DNA from: Mortierella alpina | Taxonomy: Eukaryota > Mortierellomycota > Mortierellomycetes > Mortierellales > Mortierellaceae | NCBI GenBank assembly: GCA_029449245.1 | Contig: JANATF010000007.1 | Location: forward strand, 1,054,001-1,118,000 | DNA: 64,000 nucleotides | Direction: 5' to 3' | Notes under the pieces: model-generated | What the model was told of the DNA's origin: nothing | The model's database searches: none | What the model saw: only the letters and a program-made list of their open reading frames with translations | Part shown: positions 33,294 to 44,838 of the stretch, piece after piece | How positions within the stretch are numbered: position 1 is the first letter of the stretch | Layout of the letters: each line of letters starts with the position of its first letter | Program-made: the position numbers and the translations under genes

Positions 33294-34388
33294 ATGGCAT
33301 CTCGCTACTCAGCAGAGCGGAAGAGAATAGCCGAGCTGTTCCCATGGCTGCATAGGTTGTGGTACCTCCTTGTCGTTGGCGGCTCAATCACCCTCATCTG
33401 CGACATCACCTTCCTCTCCTTGAGAATGGAGTTCAGGATTTATGTCAATGCCGCTTTCGCATTAATCGCCGACAGTGTCACCATCTTTGTCTCGGCCTAC
33501 TTTATCTGGGGAATGGACATCACACAGCCGTTGCTTGCATTCTCCACAAGCAGTGCCCCCTGGAAAAGATTTTTGCGAGTGTTCGGGACCTGTTTGCTGA
33601 TCATACTATGGATCGTGACTCGAGTCCCAACCGTTGCTGGAATAGGCGTTGGCATTGTGCTGGCAGCAGAGATGGTTCTTGGTTACCATATCGGCTCTAT
33701 TCAAAGAAATCTCCTATTGCGGGGCCATAGGTGGCAAGAAAAACCAGCCGCAACAAACCGCCCAGGGGCTGGAGCAGAGGAGGATAAGGCTGCAGTCGAA
33801 CCTTCGGAAATAGCTACAAGTCGGAAATCATGGGAGAGTATAGATCAGGACGATACCTCGGCGCGCGTTGTTGAAATTGTCAGACCGCCTGAGGTGAACC
33901 CGGAGACTACCTTGTACACGCAATTCCTGCTTGGGAGCTATCTGGGGCAGTTTCAGAGGCAGCAACAGGCTCATCTGCACCATACATGGCGGCGAGAGCA
34001 CAGTGAGGGAGGCGAATCTGGAACGGGCAAAGATCCATTCCAGGGCGTCATTGAGGTGAAGGGCGAAGAAGACGCGGTCGCGCAGGGCGGCAAAGGCCAG
34101 CTGGATGAGCAGGACGACCCATTGACAGAGTCTTCTTTCAAGTGCGAGGTACCCATCGACACACCACTGGAGCCAGTGGCAGCAAGGTTTTCCACTTTGG
34201 TGCCAGCGCCAGCGGGGAGTGCCCGGGCCATCCATACAGTTGTACATCCACCGTCGGCACCATCTCTATATTCCAGCACAGCTGTGGAAGCCAGTCAGGA
34301 CATATCAGTGCGAGCGTTGCCTGATCAAGCACCGAGAGCTAGTTTAGAGAAAGACCCCTCGAGCAGCTTCGTCCCAATAGGTACATAA
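33294..34388 (+). CDS. Four-helix membrane protein with long polar tail
   Basis: A single exon of 364 residues. The start context CGAACCATGG is good. Hydrophobic segments: LWYLLVVGGSITLICDITF, IYVNAAFALIADSVTIFVSA, LRVFGTCLLIILWIVTRV, and TVAGIGVGIVLAAEMVLGY. The remaining roughly 190 residues are polar and acidic. The four-helix layout resembles the genes at 25711 and 46927, so the window carries several unrelated or distantly related small polytopic proteins. No enzyme motif is visible. Confidence 0.65.
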   Translation: MASRYSAERKRIAELFPWLHRLWYLLVVGGSITLICDITFLSLRMEFRIYVNAAFALIADSVTIFVSAYFIWGMDITQPLLAFSTSSAPWKRFLRVFGTCLLIILWIVTRVPTVAGIGVGIVLAAEMVLGYHIGSIQRNLLLRGHRWQEKPAATNRPGAGAEEDKAAVEPSEIATSRKSWESIDQDDTSARVVEIVRPPEVNPETTLYTQFLLGSYLGQFQRQQQAHLHHTWRREHSEGGESGTGKDPFQGVIEVKGEEDAVAQGGKGQLDEQDDPLTESSFKCEVPIDTPLEPVAARFSTLVPAPAGSARAIHTVVHPPSAPSLYSSTAVEASQDISVRALPDQAPRASLEKDPSSSFVPIGT

Positions 34389-34479
34389 AGTCCGCGACGC
34401 ACACGATATGGTGCGGAGTGCCGAAATGGCCACATGGGATCCATGCAAGAAAGCACGGTCACGGTCACGGCGAGTTGAA

Positions 34480-34508
34480 CAACAAACTTTTTTTTTTTTT
34501 TTTTTTTT
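34480..34508. repeat. Poly-T tract in the NUFIP promoter
   Basis: An uninterrupted run of about 20 T lies about 105 nt before the next ATG. Poly(dA:dT) tracts of this kind exclude nucleosomes in fungal promoters. Confidence 0.7.
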
Positions 34509-34612
34509 GTATCCAGCTATTCCTTCTCTCCGCTTGTGTTCGTCTCTCTCTTCCTCCACTGTCTGCCAAACAGCACTGTACCATTTTCCACCTCACACAT
34601 AGAAGCTCATTC

Positions 34613-34686
34613 ATGGACCATCACTACGCGCAATATGGTCAGAATGGACAGCAGCCCATTGGCCAGGGCCAAGTAGCAGCGCATTC

Positions 34687-34722
<36 letters not shown>

Positions 34723-36694
34723 CACGGACGCAAATACCTATTACCAACAATACGAGCAGTACAACCAACAATACCAGCAATACCAGCAATACTACGAGTA
34801 CTATCAGCAGCAGCAACAACAACAACAATATCTGCAGCAGCCGACACAGCAACCCGCAGCCTTTTTACCTCCGTCATACAGTACACCGTTGCCACCACCA
34901 AAGTCAAAGCAAGGCGGTCAGCAGCAGCATCAGCAGGGGCAGCGACGACAGCAGACGTCAAATCCAGCTTCGCAGTTCCAGTACCATGCTCAGTATCAGA
35001 CCGCGTTGCAGAAGGGTGCCGCTGCTGCTTCCGCTGTAACAGCCGCCTTATTCCCCAGCAGCTTCGGAAATGCAACTGCGACCACATCCACGGCACCAAC
35101 CTCAACGCAGGCGGATCTTTCCATGCCGTCTACAGACGACTCTTCACAACAGGCAGAGTGGTTCTCGAGCTATAAACCCCCAACTCTGCAACAGCGTATG
35201 GCTGTCACCATGGCGGCAAGCACTGCAAACGCAGAGAGACAGCCCCACATAAACGGAAGACGGAACAACAACCAGAGACCAGGTCAACAGCAGAAGCATG
35301 AGCGCGGGAACGGTGGCAGCAACCAACGTGGGAAACAAAAGGCCCAGCAGACCAAGGAACAGGAGAAGGTGCAGAGTGCAGAAGCAAAGCCAGTGGAAGG
35401 TTTTCACTGCGACGCATGCGATATTACGTTTCATGAAGAGGCCAAGCTCAAGGTCCACGCATCAGCCCACCGATCATGCCCTGACTGTCAGTACATGGCT
35501 TCGCCCAGTCTCGTGGCCGAGCACCGCAAAGTGACCCACGGTTCGAAAAATGATCAGAACATCTCGACCCCAATATCAACTGAAGCATCGTCTGATCCTG
35601 GACAGGGGGCTTCTAATCCAACCACAGCTTCCTCAGCGCCTGCAGCAACGATGATGAACCGACAAAAATCCAAGGAGGCTCGCCCTCAGGCGCCGATGAA
35701 GTCTGAGCTCCTTCATCCCCTTGCACCCGTTTTGAATACCCCAGAGGACATTGCTGCTTGGATCGCAAAAAGGAGGAAGGCCTGGCCATCCGAATCAAAC
35801 ATTTTGAAAAAGGTAATGTAACGGATTTCTATGAGAGATATGAATTCGCCCATTATGTTCTCCTTGCTCATGCCATATTCGCTCAACGACCAATTCCCGC
35901 CTGTAGGAGCAAGAGCGCCAGGAAATGATTGCCAAGGGGCAGATTGTCGAAGGACCCTCATCAAAGGATGAAAACGGTAGAAACAAGCGGAAAAAAAAGG
36001 ATTGGAGTCAAGACCAGCGAGCGAGTGCTGAGACTATCAAGAAGGCAAAGACTGATGGCGCAACCGAGAGCAGTGATATCACAGACAGTGCGATGATCGA
36101 GTGTACATTGTTGAACAATCCAAGTGAGGATGAAAACGAAGATATGGATCCAGTCAAGGATGCCGTGACCTCCAAGGATCCTTCTGTTATGGGTAAAGTG
36201 CTGTTACCGGGTGATAGGCCAAAGAGACCTCGAAAGCCCTGCAAGTTTTTCTTAAAAGGAACATGTACCAAAGGAGACCGGTGCACGTATGGCCATGACT
36301 CTACGCAAGCTGTAAGTATTCATCGGCTGGAACTATGCCATACTTTAATTTCCACCCGGCCTTGACCGCTGACATGTTTAACATGACGTTATTTAGGCCA
36401 AGGTGCAGAAGAGTAACCAGGCTTCCGTCAAGAAGGAGGTCTTCAGGTCACGACCTTCACTGTTGCAAATGGTACAGTCATTAATCAATCATTGCTTTCT
36501 ATCCCCAAAATGGCCAAAGATCAAATTCTCACATCTTTCCATCGCGTTTTGTTGTGTTTGCTACATCTCAGCTTTTGTCAAGTGAGATCAAGGAAGAAAA
36601 GAACAAGTTGCTGGAAGCGTTACGTTACATTGTAGTGAACAACTTTTTTGAGAAAGAGGAACCCGCGGGCACCCTCGTCGAGGAGGTCCCGTAG
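34613..36694 (+). CDS. NUFIP1/Rsa1-like snoRNP assembly protein with C2H2 and CCCH fingers
   Basis: Four exons (34613-35812, 35907-36311, 36397-36471, 36572-36694), all phase 0, encode 600 residues. The N-terminus is rich in Gln and Tyr (poly-Q at about 26-36 and 60-80). A C2H2 finger sits at about 264-285 (FHCDACDITFHEEAKLKVH) with a second CPDC...H pair. The NUFIP signature follows at about 375 (LNTPEDIAAWIAKRRKAWP, then NILKK). A CCCH finger lies at about 511 (C-x7-C-x5-C-x3-H, CKFFLKGTC). NUFIP/Rsa1 acts in the nucleus in box C/D snoRNP assembly with the R2TP chaperone and SNU13/NOP58. The C-terminal exon is a short helix. It converges on the SNARE gene, with stops 71 nt apart. Confidence 0.85.
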
Positions 36695-36765
36695 CACATT
36701 ATCACATTACAAAGTCAACAGTTGCGAAAACAACATACATTTTTGGGGTATTTGACCAATGCTTT

Positions 36766-37864
36766 CTATAGGATGATGATCAAGATCAGCAGGACAATAA
36801 GCACTATGATAAGGATCCCGATACAACATGACGCCTTTGTCTCCTCGTTCTGCTTGATGAAGTGATTCATCCTCTTCATTGCTTTTTGTAAACTTCCTGC
36901 AGTCCGATCCACATGCTCGTCCAGGTCGTCCAGTAACATAGATTGATCTGCAAGCTCAGTGTTCATTGTCGAGGCAATATCTCGCATGTTTAACACTGTG
37001 TGCATGACGCCGTCCAATTGCTGATCTTGTTCCTGCATCAACATCTATGGATGCGGGTGATAAGAACAGGTGGAACAGTCAGCCGTCAATGCGGTTATCG
37101 ATTATCATGGATCTCTTTGCAACATCCTCTGCGATCGTTACCTGTTGCTGCTGTGCCTCCTGCTCTACAAACTTTGTATTACTGTACATCATGTTCTCCC
37201 GCCTCGTAGGTTTTTGGTATCCTCTGGGGCTGGACCCACCAGCGTCCTCCAGCAGTGCCATGCGGTCCTGTTGTGCACTTCCAATCTTGATAGGCTTCTC
37301 CAGTGTTGTTTTCATATCCTAGTGCAAGAAAGAGAGCTAGTGTGAATCGTCTGGATCGTCCATATCTCTGTATCTTCTAGTCAAAAAATAGCCTGTGTCG
37401 GTTCACTTGGTGACCCAGTCTATCAGACTCTACCTGCACTTTCCGCCTCGTCTGGTCCACAAACTGTTTCCTTGCATTCGACTCTCTTGTGGTGAGATTA
37501 AACCTTTGAGGGGATTCTATCACTGCCTTGACAGCATCATCTAGGTCCTCGAGGTCCTGCTCGATATTGGAGAGGATCTGCGTGAGCTCCTCCTTGGTTT
37601 TAAGCAGTTCCTCATTGTCGGCCGAGGTGACGGTTTGAACAATGCGCTTCCAGCTTTCGAAGAGGGTTGAGGCATTGCCTAAAGATGCAAGAACTTCACT
37701 ACGAAAAGAAAAGGATTTGGAAGATGTTAGGAATGTCAGCCTTGATGTTCCCGCACAGGGCACTGCGGGCCCTATTACGCAGAGCGCAAAAGTCCTCGAG
37801 CGCGTTTCTGGCGTAGGACGTCGAGAACCGTTTACTTTTTGATGAGAATGAATGGGTCTTCCAT
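36766..37864 (-). CDS. TLG1: Syntaxin-6/Tlg1-family Qc-SNARE
   Basis: Four exons (37864-37836, 37698-37434, 37318-37142, 37044-36766) encode 249 residues. The start MEDPFILIK matches the conserved syntaxin-6 start MEDPF. The N-terminal three-helix domain has the family marks IEQDLEDLDDAVK and RFNLTTRES. A linker leads to the SNARE helix (QEQDQQLDGVMHTV ... LADQSMLLDDLDEHVD) and a C-terminal membrane anchor (CCIGILIIVLIVLLILIIIL). These tail-anchored SNAREs work at the trans-Golgi/endosome in retrograde fusion. All phases agree. It is divergently transcribed from the PDCD2 gene, sharing about 260 nt. Confidence 0.92.
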
Positions 37865-38124
37865 AGCGGACCAATGGAGGTGTGATGCAGCAGGTGTTGA
37901 ATAGAATGGCGGATAGTGTTGGGTCGTTGTTGGTACGGGTGTCTGCAGCTGTAGATGCAATGGAGGGAACAGTAGGATTACACACGGAGTCTTCGATGGA
38001 GAGTGCCACGTTGAGGAAGCGACCAAGGGATCGCACGTGACTTTTTTTTTTTTGTTTGCTCAAAAGTGTTCCAACCATTGATTGCTTCTTCTCTTTCACC
38101 TTTGGATCGGATCAGACGCCTAGC
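37865..38124. promoter_or_regulatory. Shared divergent promoter of Tlg1 and PDCD2 genes
   Basis: A 260-nt interval separates the two start codons. It contains a T-tract at 38042-38053 and pyrimidine-rich stretches leading into the PDCD2 start. No other element is recognised. Confidence 0.45.
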
Positions 38125-40253
38125 ATGTCAGACCACGAGGACAATCACGCCATTGAACAAAACCAGGTCGAGGAAGCACAGGTCATGCTCGGATTCGCAG
38201 AGCCTGTGGATCTGGAGGAGCATGGCCCTTTGCTCGCAGAAGATTTCTGCTCAAAGATTGGAGGTCTGCCCGTAGGTGTTTTTTTTCTTTGTGACCTGGG
38301 CCACCAGCGTCTCGTATCGAAGGACATCATCGCACCAGATTAGGAACCCTGAGCTGACCTGCAAGAGATATCCCATCACTTTTTCCTTCGTAGCTCTGGC
38401 TCAACCCCGAGCACGTTCTGGATACCAAGGATATGATCTGCCATGTGTGCCTCAAGCCCATGACCTTCTTGCTGCAGGTGAGTGAGAATCTACTCTGCTG
38501 ACTCGCTCGACTAGGCAGGATCGACACCCTATGGACTTGGACGAGGATATCAGGAGAAAAGGAAATGATGTTAATCCAAGGAAGGCTCTTGTCGGACTTT
38601 AATTGATAGCTCTACTCGCCTGAGGATCATCCCGCAGAGGCCTTTCATCGTGTGATTTATGTGTTCTGCTGCAAGAGTGGATCCTGCCACCAGAAGAATC
38701 CTCAAGGATGGTAAGTGCCTCTCGAATTGAGTGTAGAACTGTTTTTTTGCTTTTTGTAAGAGTAGAAAATATTAACCGCTGTTTTGTCATATTACTCGTG
38801 TCAATCACTTTCACAGCTTCAAGGTTGTCAGGAGCCAACTGGGTCAGTACAACCCTTATTACACTCCTGTTTCCAAGGACGACGAGGATGCCGCAGAGGA
38901 GAACGAAGGTTGGGAACCCTTGGCAAACAGCAAGCATGGTAGGGATTTTTTTTGTTCAACTCAGTGTAGACAATCGAGGACATACCCATACCCATGCAAA
39001 CACACTCACCTGAGATTACTTTAGCCAAGACATGCTTCGTTTGTGGAATGTATGGACCCAAGACTTGTTCAAAGTGCCACAAGTTTTCTTATTGTGGACC
39101 AGAGCATCAGGCCGTCCATTGGACTAAAGGACTTCACAAGCAGCTCTGCGGAACAACCCCTCCAGTAACAACCACATCACTCGACTCAAACCTGGCAGAC
39201 CTTTCAATATCAAACCAGAACAGGGATGCAGAGGAAGAAGAGGAGGAATATGACGCACATGGAGATGTTATTCAAAGGAAAAAGAGCAAGCAATTGACCC
39301 AAACCTTGACCAAGGAGCAGCAAGAGTACGCCAACAAACTGGATATCGACTTCAAACTCATGGAGCGCATGAACCGATTCCCCGAGCTGGAGATTATCAG
39401 TGAAGCAGAGATTTTCGACCAAGAGGCTCTCGAGGAAGGTCTAGCAGACGAGAGTTCTGGCGACGAGCAGGAGGCTGAGGAGGGATGGGAGGAAAGGGCT
39501 GCGGCATTAAAAGCCAAGAGGGAGAAGAGAGCCGCTGCATTAGCCAAGAAGAATGGCTCGGATGTGAGCAAGTCTCTCGCAACGGCCGAGTCGTCCATGA
39601 ACGCGCTGGTACCGGTTGGCGATGAAGTTTACGAGAACACAAAGACGGATATCGACTCGGCGTTCTTGACCTTCCAAAAAAGGATCGCCCTTTACCCTGA
39701 CCAAGTCCTGAGGTAAGGATCGGAATTGATTATGGACAACAGAAGCTGGCGGGAAAAAAATGCTTGTCTTTGTAATGTCTCGCAAAAGCTGACCCGTCTT
39801 TTCTTGGGTGCTCTGGAAAATTAGATACGCTCGTATGGAATACGAACTCACAAACCCAGAACCTCTCTACGTCAGCGACCTTGGTATTCCCAAACCTCAA
39901 GACATCCCCCCATGCCCCGACTGTGGTCAGGAACGCACCTTTGAATTCCAGGTACACTCCTTGTTTATTCAATTCTTACTTTTGTTCTCGTAACACGTTC
40001 TCACTTTGTGAAATGATCGGCTCTACAACCACATTAGATCATGCCACAGCTTCTCAGTCACTTGTCAATTGACCACTCTGCATCGGACGCACTGGATTTC
40101 GGGACTGTGCTCGTATATTCGTGCAAGGATAACTGCTACGTGGAGGGCAAGCACTACCAGCAAGAGATTGCGTTAGTTCAGCACTTTTCTGAGGACGGTA
40201 TGCAAGGCGGAAACATGACGTCCGGCCCCAGCGTGCCTGTTTCGTCAAAGTAG
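38125..40253 (+). CDS. TSR4: PDCD2/Tsr4-like ribosome-assembly chaperone
   Basis: Seven exons (38125-38271, 38394-38477, 38610-38710, 38817-38938, 39025-39712, 39825-39951, 40038-40253) encode 494 residues with matching phases. The N-terminal block has [15 protein letters not shown] and the zinc pair [15 protein letters not shown]-type zinc finger follows ([15 protein letters not shown] ... [11 protein letters not shown]). After a long acidic and Lys-rich helical insert come [32 protein letters not shown] and IMPQLLSHL, the PDCD2_C signature. PDCD2/Tsr4 is a cytoplasmic co-translational chaperone for ribosomal protein uS5 and feeds 40S assembly. Confidence 0.92.
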
Positions 40254-41481
40254 CTAGTCAAAGCCTCAAAACGGTTACCAAACGCAGCATGCATCAATAG
40301 AACAATGGCATTATAGCATTACCAAAGAACATTGCAATGTGCTCGATGACGTGAATATTCCAAAGATAGAACCTTTGCGGACAAGAGGCCAGTTGCAAAA
40401 AGTTCTTTCGCGTCAATCAAACCTTGAATGATTTAAGCATTGACTTGTTCCCTGAAAACGAGACAATCATAGCGATTGATGAAAAGTCAGGGACAGGGAT
40501 GGAGGTGATAATTATGGGCAGGATGATGATGGTTCTCAGCATGCATCGACCTTAGATGGGGGTATGTCGCGAAGCCTAGCAGGTTGGCGGTTGCATATCA
40601 AAAACAATTTTTTTTTTTTTTGGCGGACTCTGAGGACCTGAGGGATAAATGCTTATGCATGGAAGGTTCCTTGGGCGAAAACTATGCGCGTCCACCATTG
40701 ATGATCACTACAGAGGAAGCCCATTGCGCCCCACGCGGAGCTCATTCTTGGATTCACTTCAGTCGGAGCTCATTCTTGGATCGACCTTGGGCGGAGCTCT
40801 TTCCTGAATGCAACTCTAGGAAGAAGGATCGACGCCTGAAAGAGTCTCGTGGTAGGGCTCATCTTGGCTAGGTCTGTATGTTGAGTGAGGTAAAGAGTTA
40901 ACCTACGGCTGCAGAGAAAGCTTTCTAGGTGAAGATGGTAGTGGTGGATACAAACATCTGCGGGGTTTCCTAGTGCATGCATGCTGCGCATGATATGCTG
41001 GTGAGGACCGTCTACCGCTCCATCTTCACTCTTGCCTAGAAATTGGTCTCATCGATTGGCTGTTGTATATTGCCGCATGTGCATGGTCGACTCAAGGCAA
41101 GACCGCATGCGCAGGCTCTAATGGGCTGTTGTCAAGAATGGTAGGAGCATGCATGGTAGGAGAAAGTAGTGACACTGTGAAGAGGGCAAACTGCTGGCGT
41201 AGATCTATGACAGCTCGACTACCATTCGCGTCGCCAAAGAAGATCATGTATAAAAGCCCCAGGGTTCCCAGACGGTTTTGAGCCTCACCAAGTTACTTGA
41301 ATACTTCGTCTGCATCCTAAGCAACCTTTTCACGTTCCTGCACCTTTTTCAAAGTCGACTCTCGTATGTCCTTTTTTTGTTGCATCCCTATGATTATGCT
41401 TGGCACGTCGCGATTATCGTCTCTAACAGATATCATTTTCACTTCTAATACGCGTGCGCGCCGTCAAAGTAGGCGTCAGTC
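40254..41481. other. Intergenic region with short repeats and TATA box
   Basis: No gene seen. Near 40731-40801 the unit CGGAGCTC(A/T)TTCTTGGAT recurs about three times at roughly 30-nt spacing. TATAAAAG at 41249-41256 is a good core promoter for the next gene. GTATGTCC near 41367 may start a 5'UTR intron. Confidence 0.5.
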
Positions 41482-42381
41482 ATGTTGATCAAGAGTCTCA
41501 TTCCTCTGTTGGCCTCTTGCGGCCTCGTCCTGGGTTGGACCCACCATGGAGTCGCTCCTGGTTATGAGAACGGTATCACAGGAAATCCCCCCCAAGCTGC
41601 TCCTAAGCAAGTAACCATCACCAATGATATGAAGTCGCTCTACGATTTCCTGGCCCGCCGTAATGCCACGTCCTTGGGGCCATCCCACAGGTCCAATGAC
41701 AAATCTTTTCGCGAAATAGTCCACTTTTACAAGCCCAATGCCTACCCGCATGTTCCCAGGGAATGCATGACCAGGGTTCCTTCATGCGTGATGGAGTTCC
41801 GAATGTTGGATCCAGGAGAGATTAAAGGCAAATCACTCACCGTCTCATCCGAGATGTGCGTCTCCAGCAACAACCCTGGCCTCAACCAGATCAGCTCTTC
41901 GCTGAGCAGGACCATCACGCACGAGTGGACTGTTGGAATCGGACTCCAGATCGACTCAATCTTCTCGGCATCCATCAGCAAAACCTATGCCAAGTCCGCC
42001 AGTACTCAGAAGACGTACACCTTCCAGGTGAATCCCGGTGATAGGGCTGTCATAAAGTTTACCCCCCAGCTGTATTACGTGGTGGGCGAGCTCGAGTACA
42101 GTGATGTGCATGGGAAGGTACTGGGCCTTCACAGAGCTGATTTCACTGCCCCCAGGAAGGATGCAGACGGATATGCTTATGGAATGTACTGGTTGGATGT
42201 CCTGAGCTCTGGTAATCGCTGTGGTGGAGGATCAGGCGGAAGTGGTGGATTTCCAGCATCATGCAACGGACTCAACACCAACGAGTATGGCAAAGGAGAT
42301 GGCAAAGGTCGTACTGGATACTGTTGCAAAGATAGCGATGATTGCAAAAGCAGTTGCCGCAGGGGCCAGTGCGACAAGTAG
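41482..42381 (+). CDS. Secreted beta-rich protein with Cys-rich C-terminus, 299 residues
   Basis: A single exon. A signal peptide (MLIKSLIPLLASCGLVLG) precedes a mature protein whose middle (about 145-215) alternates polar and hydrophobic residues: SLSRTITHEWTVGIGLQ, IFSASISKTYAKSAS, TYTFQVNPGDRAVIKF. That pattern resembles the stem region of aerolysin/ETX-MTX2-type proteins, but I see no decisive signature, so the resemblance is tentative. The last 45 residues follow a Gly-rich linker (GGGSGGSGG) and carry seven Cys (CNGLN, GYCCKDSDDCKSSC, GQC). Such a tail could be a small disulfide domain or binding module. A TATA box lies 226 nt upstream. The role is unknown. Confidence 0.62.
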   Translation: MLIKSLIPLLASCGLVLGWTHHGVAPGYENGITGNPPQAAPKQVTITNDMKSLYDFLARRNATSLGPSHRSNDKSFREIVHFYKPNAYPHVPRECMTRVPSCVMEFRMLDPGEIKGKSLTVSSEMCVSSNNPGLNQISSSLSRTITHEWTVGIGLQIDSIFSASISKTYAKSASTQKTYTFQVNPGDRAVIKFTPQLYYVVGELEYSDVHGKVLGLHRADFTAPRKDADGYAYGMYWLDVLSSGNRCGGGSGGSGGFPASCNGLNTNEYGKGDGKGRTGYCCKDSDDCKSSCRRGQCDK

Positions 42382-43878
42382 CGGCACTCCATTTGAGTAG
42401 GGACTTTTACTTCCTTTGCTGCTCTGATCAGAACCCACGCCATGGTCTCCTTCTCAGGCGAGTTCTATGAGAATAAATCAGCTGTGGAAACACTCAGCTC
42501 CTATCGCGTCCGGTTCCATGTCCTTTTCTAGATCCATCATCCAACTCCTCTTATTTTACTGAGCTGGAATTCAGCCGTTTCGCTCTTGGGTGCCCTGGCT
42601 GCCCTGACAATGCTTTTCCGGCTCTAGTCGCGTCACTTAGCAAGAGCTGCATAGGCGCCAAGTACATCATAGGATCTTGTATGGCTAGAAAGTGTCGGGC
42701 GGCGATGCCTATCAAAGGCCAGCTGCTTTGTAAGAGCATTCTCGTATATCAAATGACCCCAGTATGTGATACTAATACCTCCATTTCCACTAGGTATCGG
42801 TGCTTTGTAATTGTCACCAGAGCTTTTGTGCGTGGAGCATGCGGTTTGTATGTACTTTGATGGTGGTCAAGGGCGGGGATGACATACCCTGTTCTAAATG
42901 ACTATAGTGTCCAACATGCACCCCATGGATCCAGCGCAAGGTTGTCTCCATAAAAGAGCAGGGTTGTCCACACTTACCACAGTCTGAAAGAACCACAGTC
43001 TGAAAGAGAAAGGCTTGATCATAACTGGGAAGCAATGGTTAAAAAGAAACTACCGTCAGTAAGAGAAGACTTTCTTCTTGTCTTCTCTTACTGACGGTAG
43101 TTTCTTTTTCTCTCCATTCACCACTCCACCCTCCAACATCCACTATCCATCGAGCCTCTCCTAGCGAACATCGATCTCCAAGCACTTGCAGACCGACCTT
43201 GTCACTCATGATCATTTTGCTGTTTCCATGTTGATCTGTTGCGCTATCGCAAATCTGGGTATGCTACTTGTAAGACTACTTCTAAGACGATGTCTTGCTT
43301 CTAGGAACCTGGCAGAGGCCTATCTTCTACTGTGCAAGCCCTACACCATAAGCAGCCTACCTAAATATATCCATTCGTGTGGCCGCTCGGCTCATGGTCA
43401 ACGCCATTTAAGATTGTCTCGCGGCCTCTTTTCGTGGATACAAGGGCGCCTGTGTTACCTCGGAGAATGACCCAAAAATACCGTTTAAGGGATTGCGTGC
43501 CGGGCTTTTTCAGACAGGGTCGAGTGGCCGCTCGGTCAATGGTCAACGCAGTTGTATTCAGAAACCTCTTGTTCCTGAATTTTGGGCTGATTCCTTCTTG
43601 GCACTGGGTGTGACTCTCTGCCTTTCAAAAATTACACAGCTACGGGGACCTGTTTCGTCGACCTACTAGTAGTACGCCTCTACAGCCGTACCACGGACTC
43701 CAACACGTCTAACTGGAGTAACAGTGTCTGCCCCAGGAATGTGCCAGATTTCGCGTATCATCGTGATGTATTTCAGTTCGAAGACTTCACTCGTCAACGA
43801 TTTACACGGGTATATAAAGGATATGTTCTCATCCAGTTTCTGCATAACAACAACATCATCACCTCCAGAAAAACCAAC
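42382..43878. other. Intergenic region with a long perfect inverted repeat
   Basis: No gene seen. A 16-nt direct repeat (ACCACAGTCTGAAAGA) occurs at about 42975-43006. GTGGCCGCTCGG...ATGGTCAACGC recurs near 43379 and 43523. TATATAAAGG at 43811-43820 is the likely TATA box of the next gene, 59 nt before its ATG. Confidence 0.55.
43041..43109. repeat. Perfect 30-bp inverted repeat with 9-nt loop
   Basis: 43041-43070 and 43080-43109 are exact reverse complements, separated by TTTCTTCTT. A transcript would fold into a 30-bp hairpin without mismatches. It lies in an intergenic region and is not followed by the T-run of a typical terminator. Confidence 0.93.
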
Positions 43879-44358
43879 ATGAAGATTGCTTTCCTCGCCA
43901 TTGCTGCCTTCCTCTCTGTCGCCGCGGCTGGTCGCTCCAGCTCTGACAACACCAAGTGCAGCGTCTCCGGATTCAAGGTTAACGTTGCCAATATCAGCTC
44001 TTGCTGCCTCAAGAACGGGGGCGGATCCGACACCTCTAACCCCAAGCATATTGATTGCACGCTTACCAAAAGCAAGAAGGATAAGTTCAGCAAATGCGTG
44101 AAGCGTCTTGGCCATGCCACTGTGATCAAGTGCGCTGGAGATAAGCCCACTCCTCCTCCACGCCCTGATGGCATGTCTGTGTGCACGATCAATGGATTTA
44201 AGGTCAACCCTACCAAGATTTCGGACTGCTGCCTCAAGAACGGCGGCGGTGCTCAAGCTGGATCTCCCCAGGGCTGCAACCTCAACGTTGCCAAGGTTGA
44301 CAAGTTCAAGCGCTGCGTCAAGGACTTGGGCTTCGCCACCACGGTGGCCTGCAAGTAA
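43879..44358 (+). CDS. Secreted two-domain, 12-cysteine protein
   Basis: A single exon of 159 residues. The signal peptide MKIAFLAIAAFLSVAAAG is followed by two copies of one domain joined by a Pro linker (KPTPPPRPDG). Each copy has six Cys in the order C, CC, C, C, C with the core CCLKNGGG and a final F-x-x-CVK-x-LG-x-AT...C. Copy one spans about 27-92 and copy two about 102-159. The protein at 53875-54390 has the same plan, and a pseudogene lies near 52.8 kb, so this is a local family. The domain matches nothing I can name. A strong TATA box suggests high, regulated expression. Confidence 0.75.
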   Translation: MKIAFLAIAAFLSVAAAGRSSSDNTKCSVSGFKVNVANISSCCLKNGGGSDTSNPKHIDCTLTKSKKDKFSKCVKRLGHATVIKCAGDKPTPPPRPDGMSVCTINGFKVNPTKISDCCLKNGGGAQAGSPQGCNLNVAKVDKFKRCVKDLGFATTVACK

Positions 44359-44838
44359 TCTAGCGATCAACAAGATTTTTCATAAACTTGGTCCAGTGCA
44401 GTGTCTTGTGTTCTCGATTTCCTCGTGAAAGTGTTGACGGGGCTTTATTCATTCATGCGTGGAAGATAAGTGTCATCATTATGCGGGTACCCCTTTTTCT
44501 CAACAACATAGTACAGTAGTAAATGCAGAAAAAGAAAACGATAAGGAAGCGACTTGCATCGTATGCAGGTCTTTACTTCCTTCCCAACTTCATCCCAGGA
44601 CCATTCGCCATTCACACCAAGCTGCGACTGGATATCAAAGGACCGCACTCTGGGATAAGACCGAACGCAGGACCTCTTTTTTTTCCCCCCCTTGCTCACT
44701 CTTGTGTACTCCTGTTTGTTCACTGCTTCTTCCCTAATCGCTCACTCTCTTTATTTTACTCTTACTGGCTCTCACTTGAACCATTTCTCTACTACTGAAC
44801 CGAGAACCCAACACTCTCTCTACACCAAACAAAGCAAT

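Noticed and set aside
37377-38099. 240-codon single-exon gene on the minus strand
   Set aside because: Only its C-terminal part is the syntaxin-6 exon; the rest is intron and promoter, as shown by the MEDPF start exon at 37864-37836.
43080-43109. Rho-independent-type terminator
   Set aside because: The organism is eukaryotic and the hairpin has 30-bp perfect arms with no adjoining gene end.
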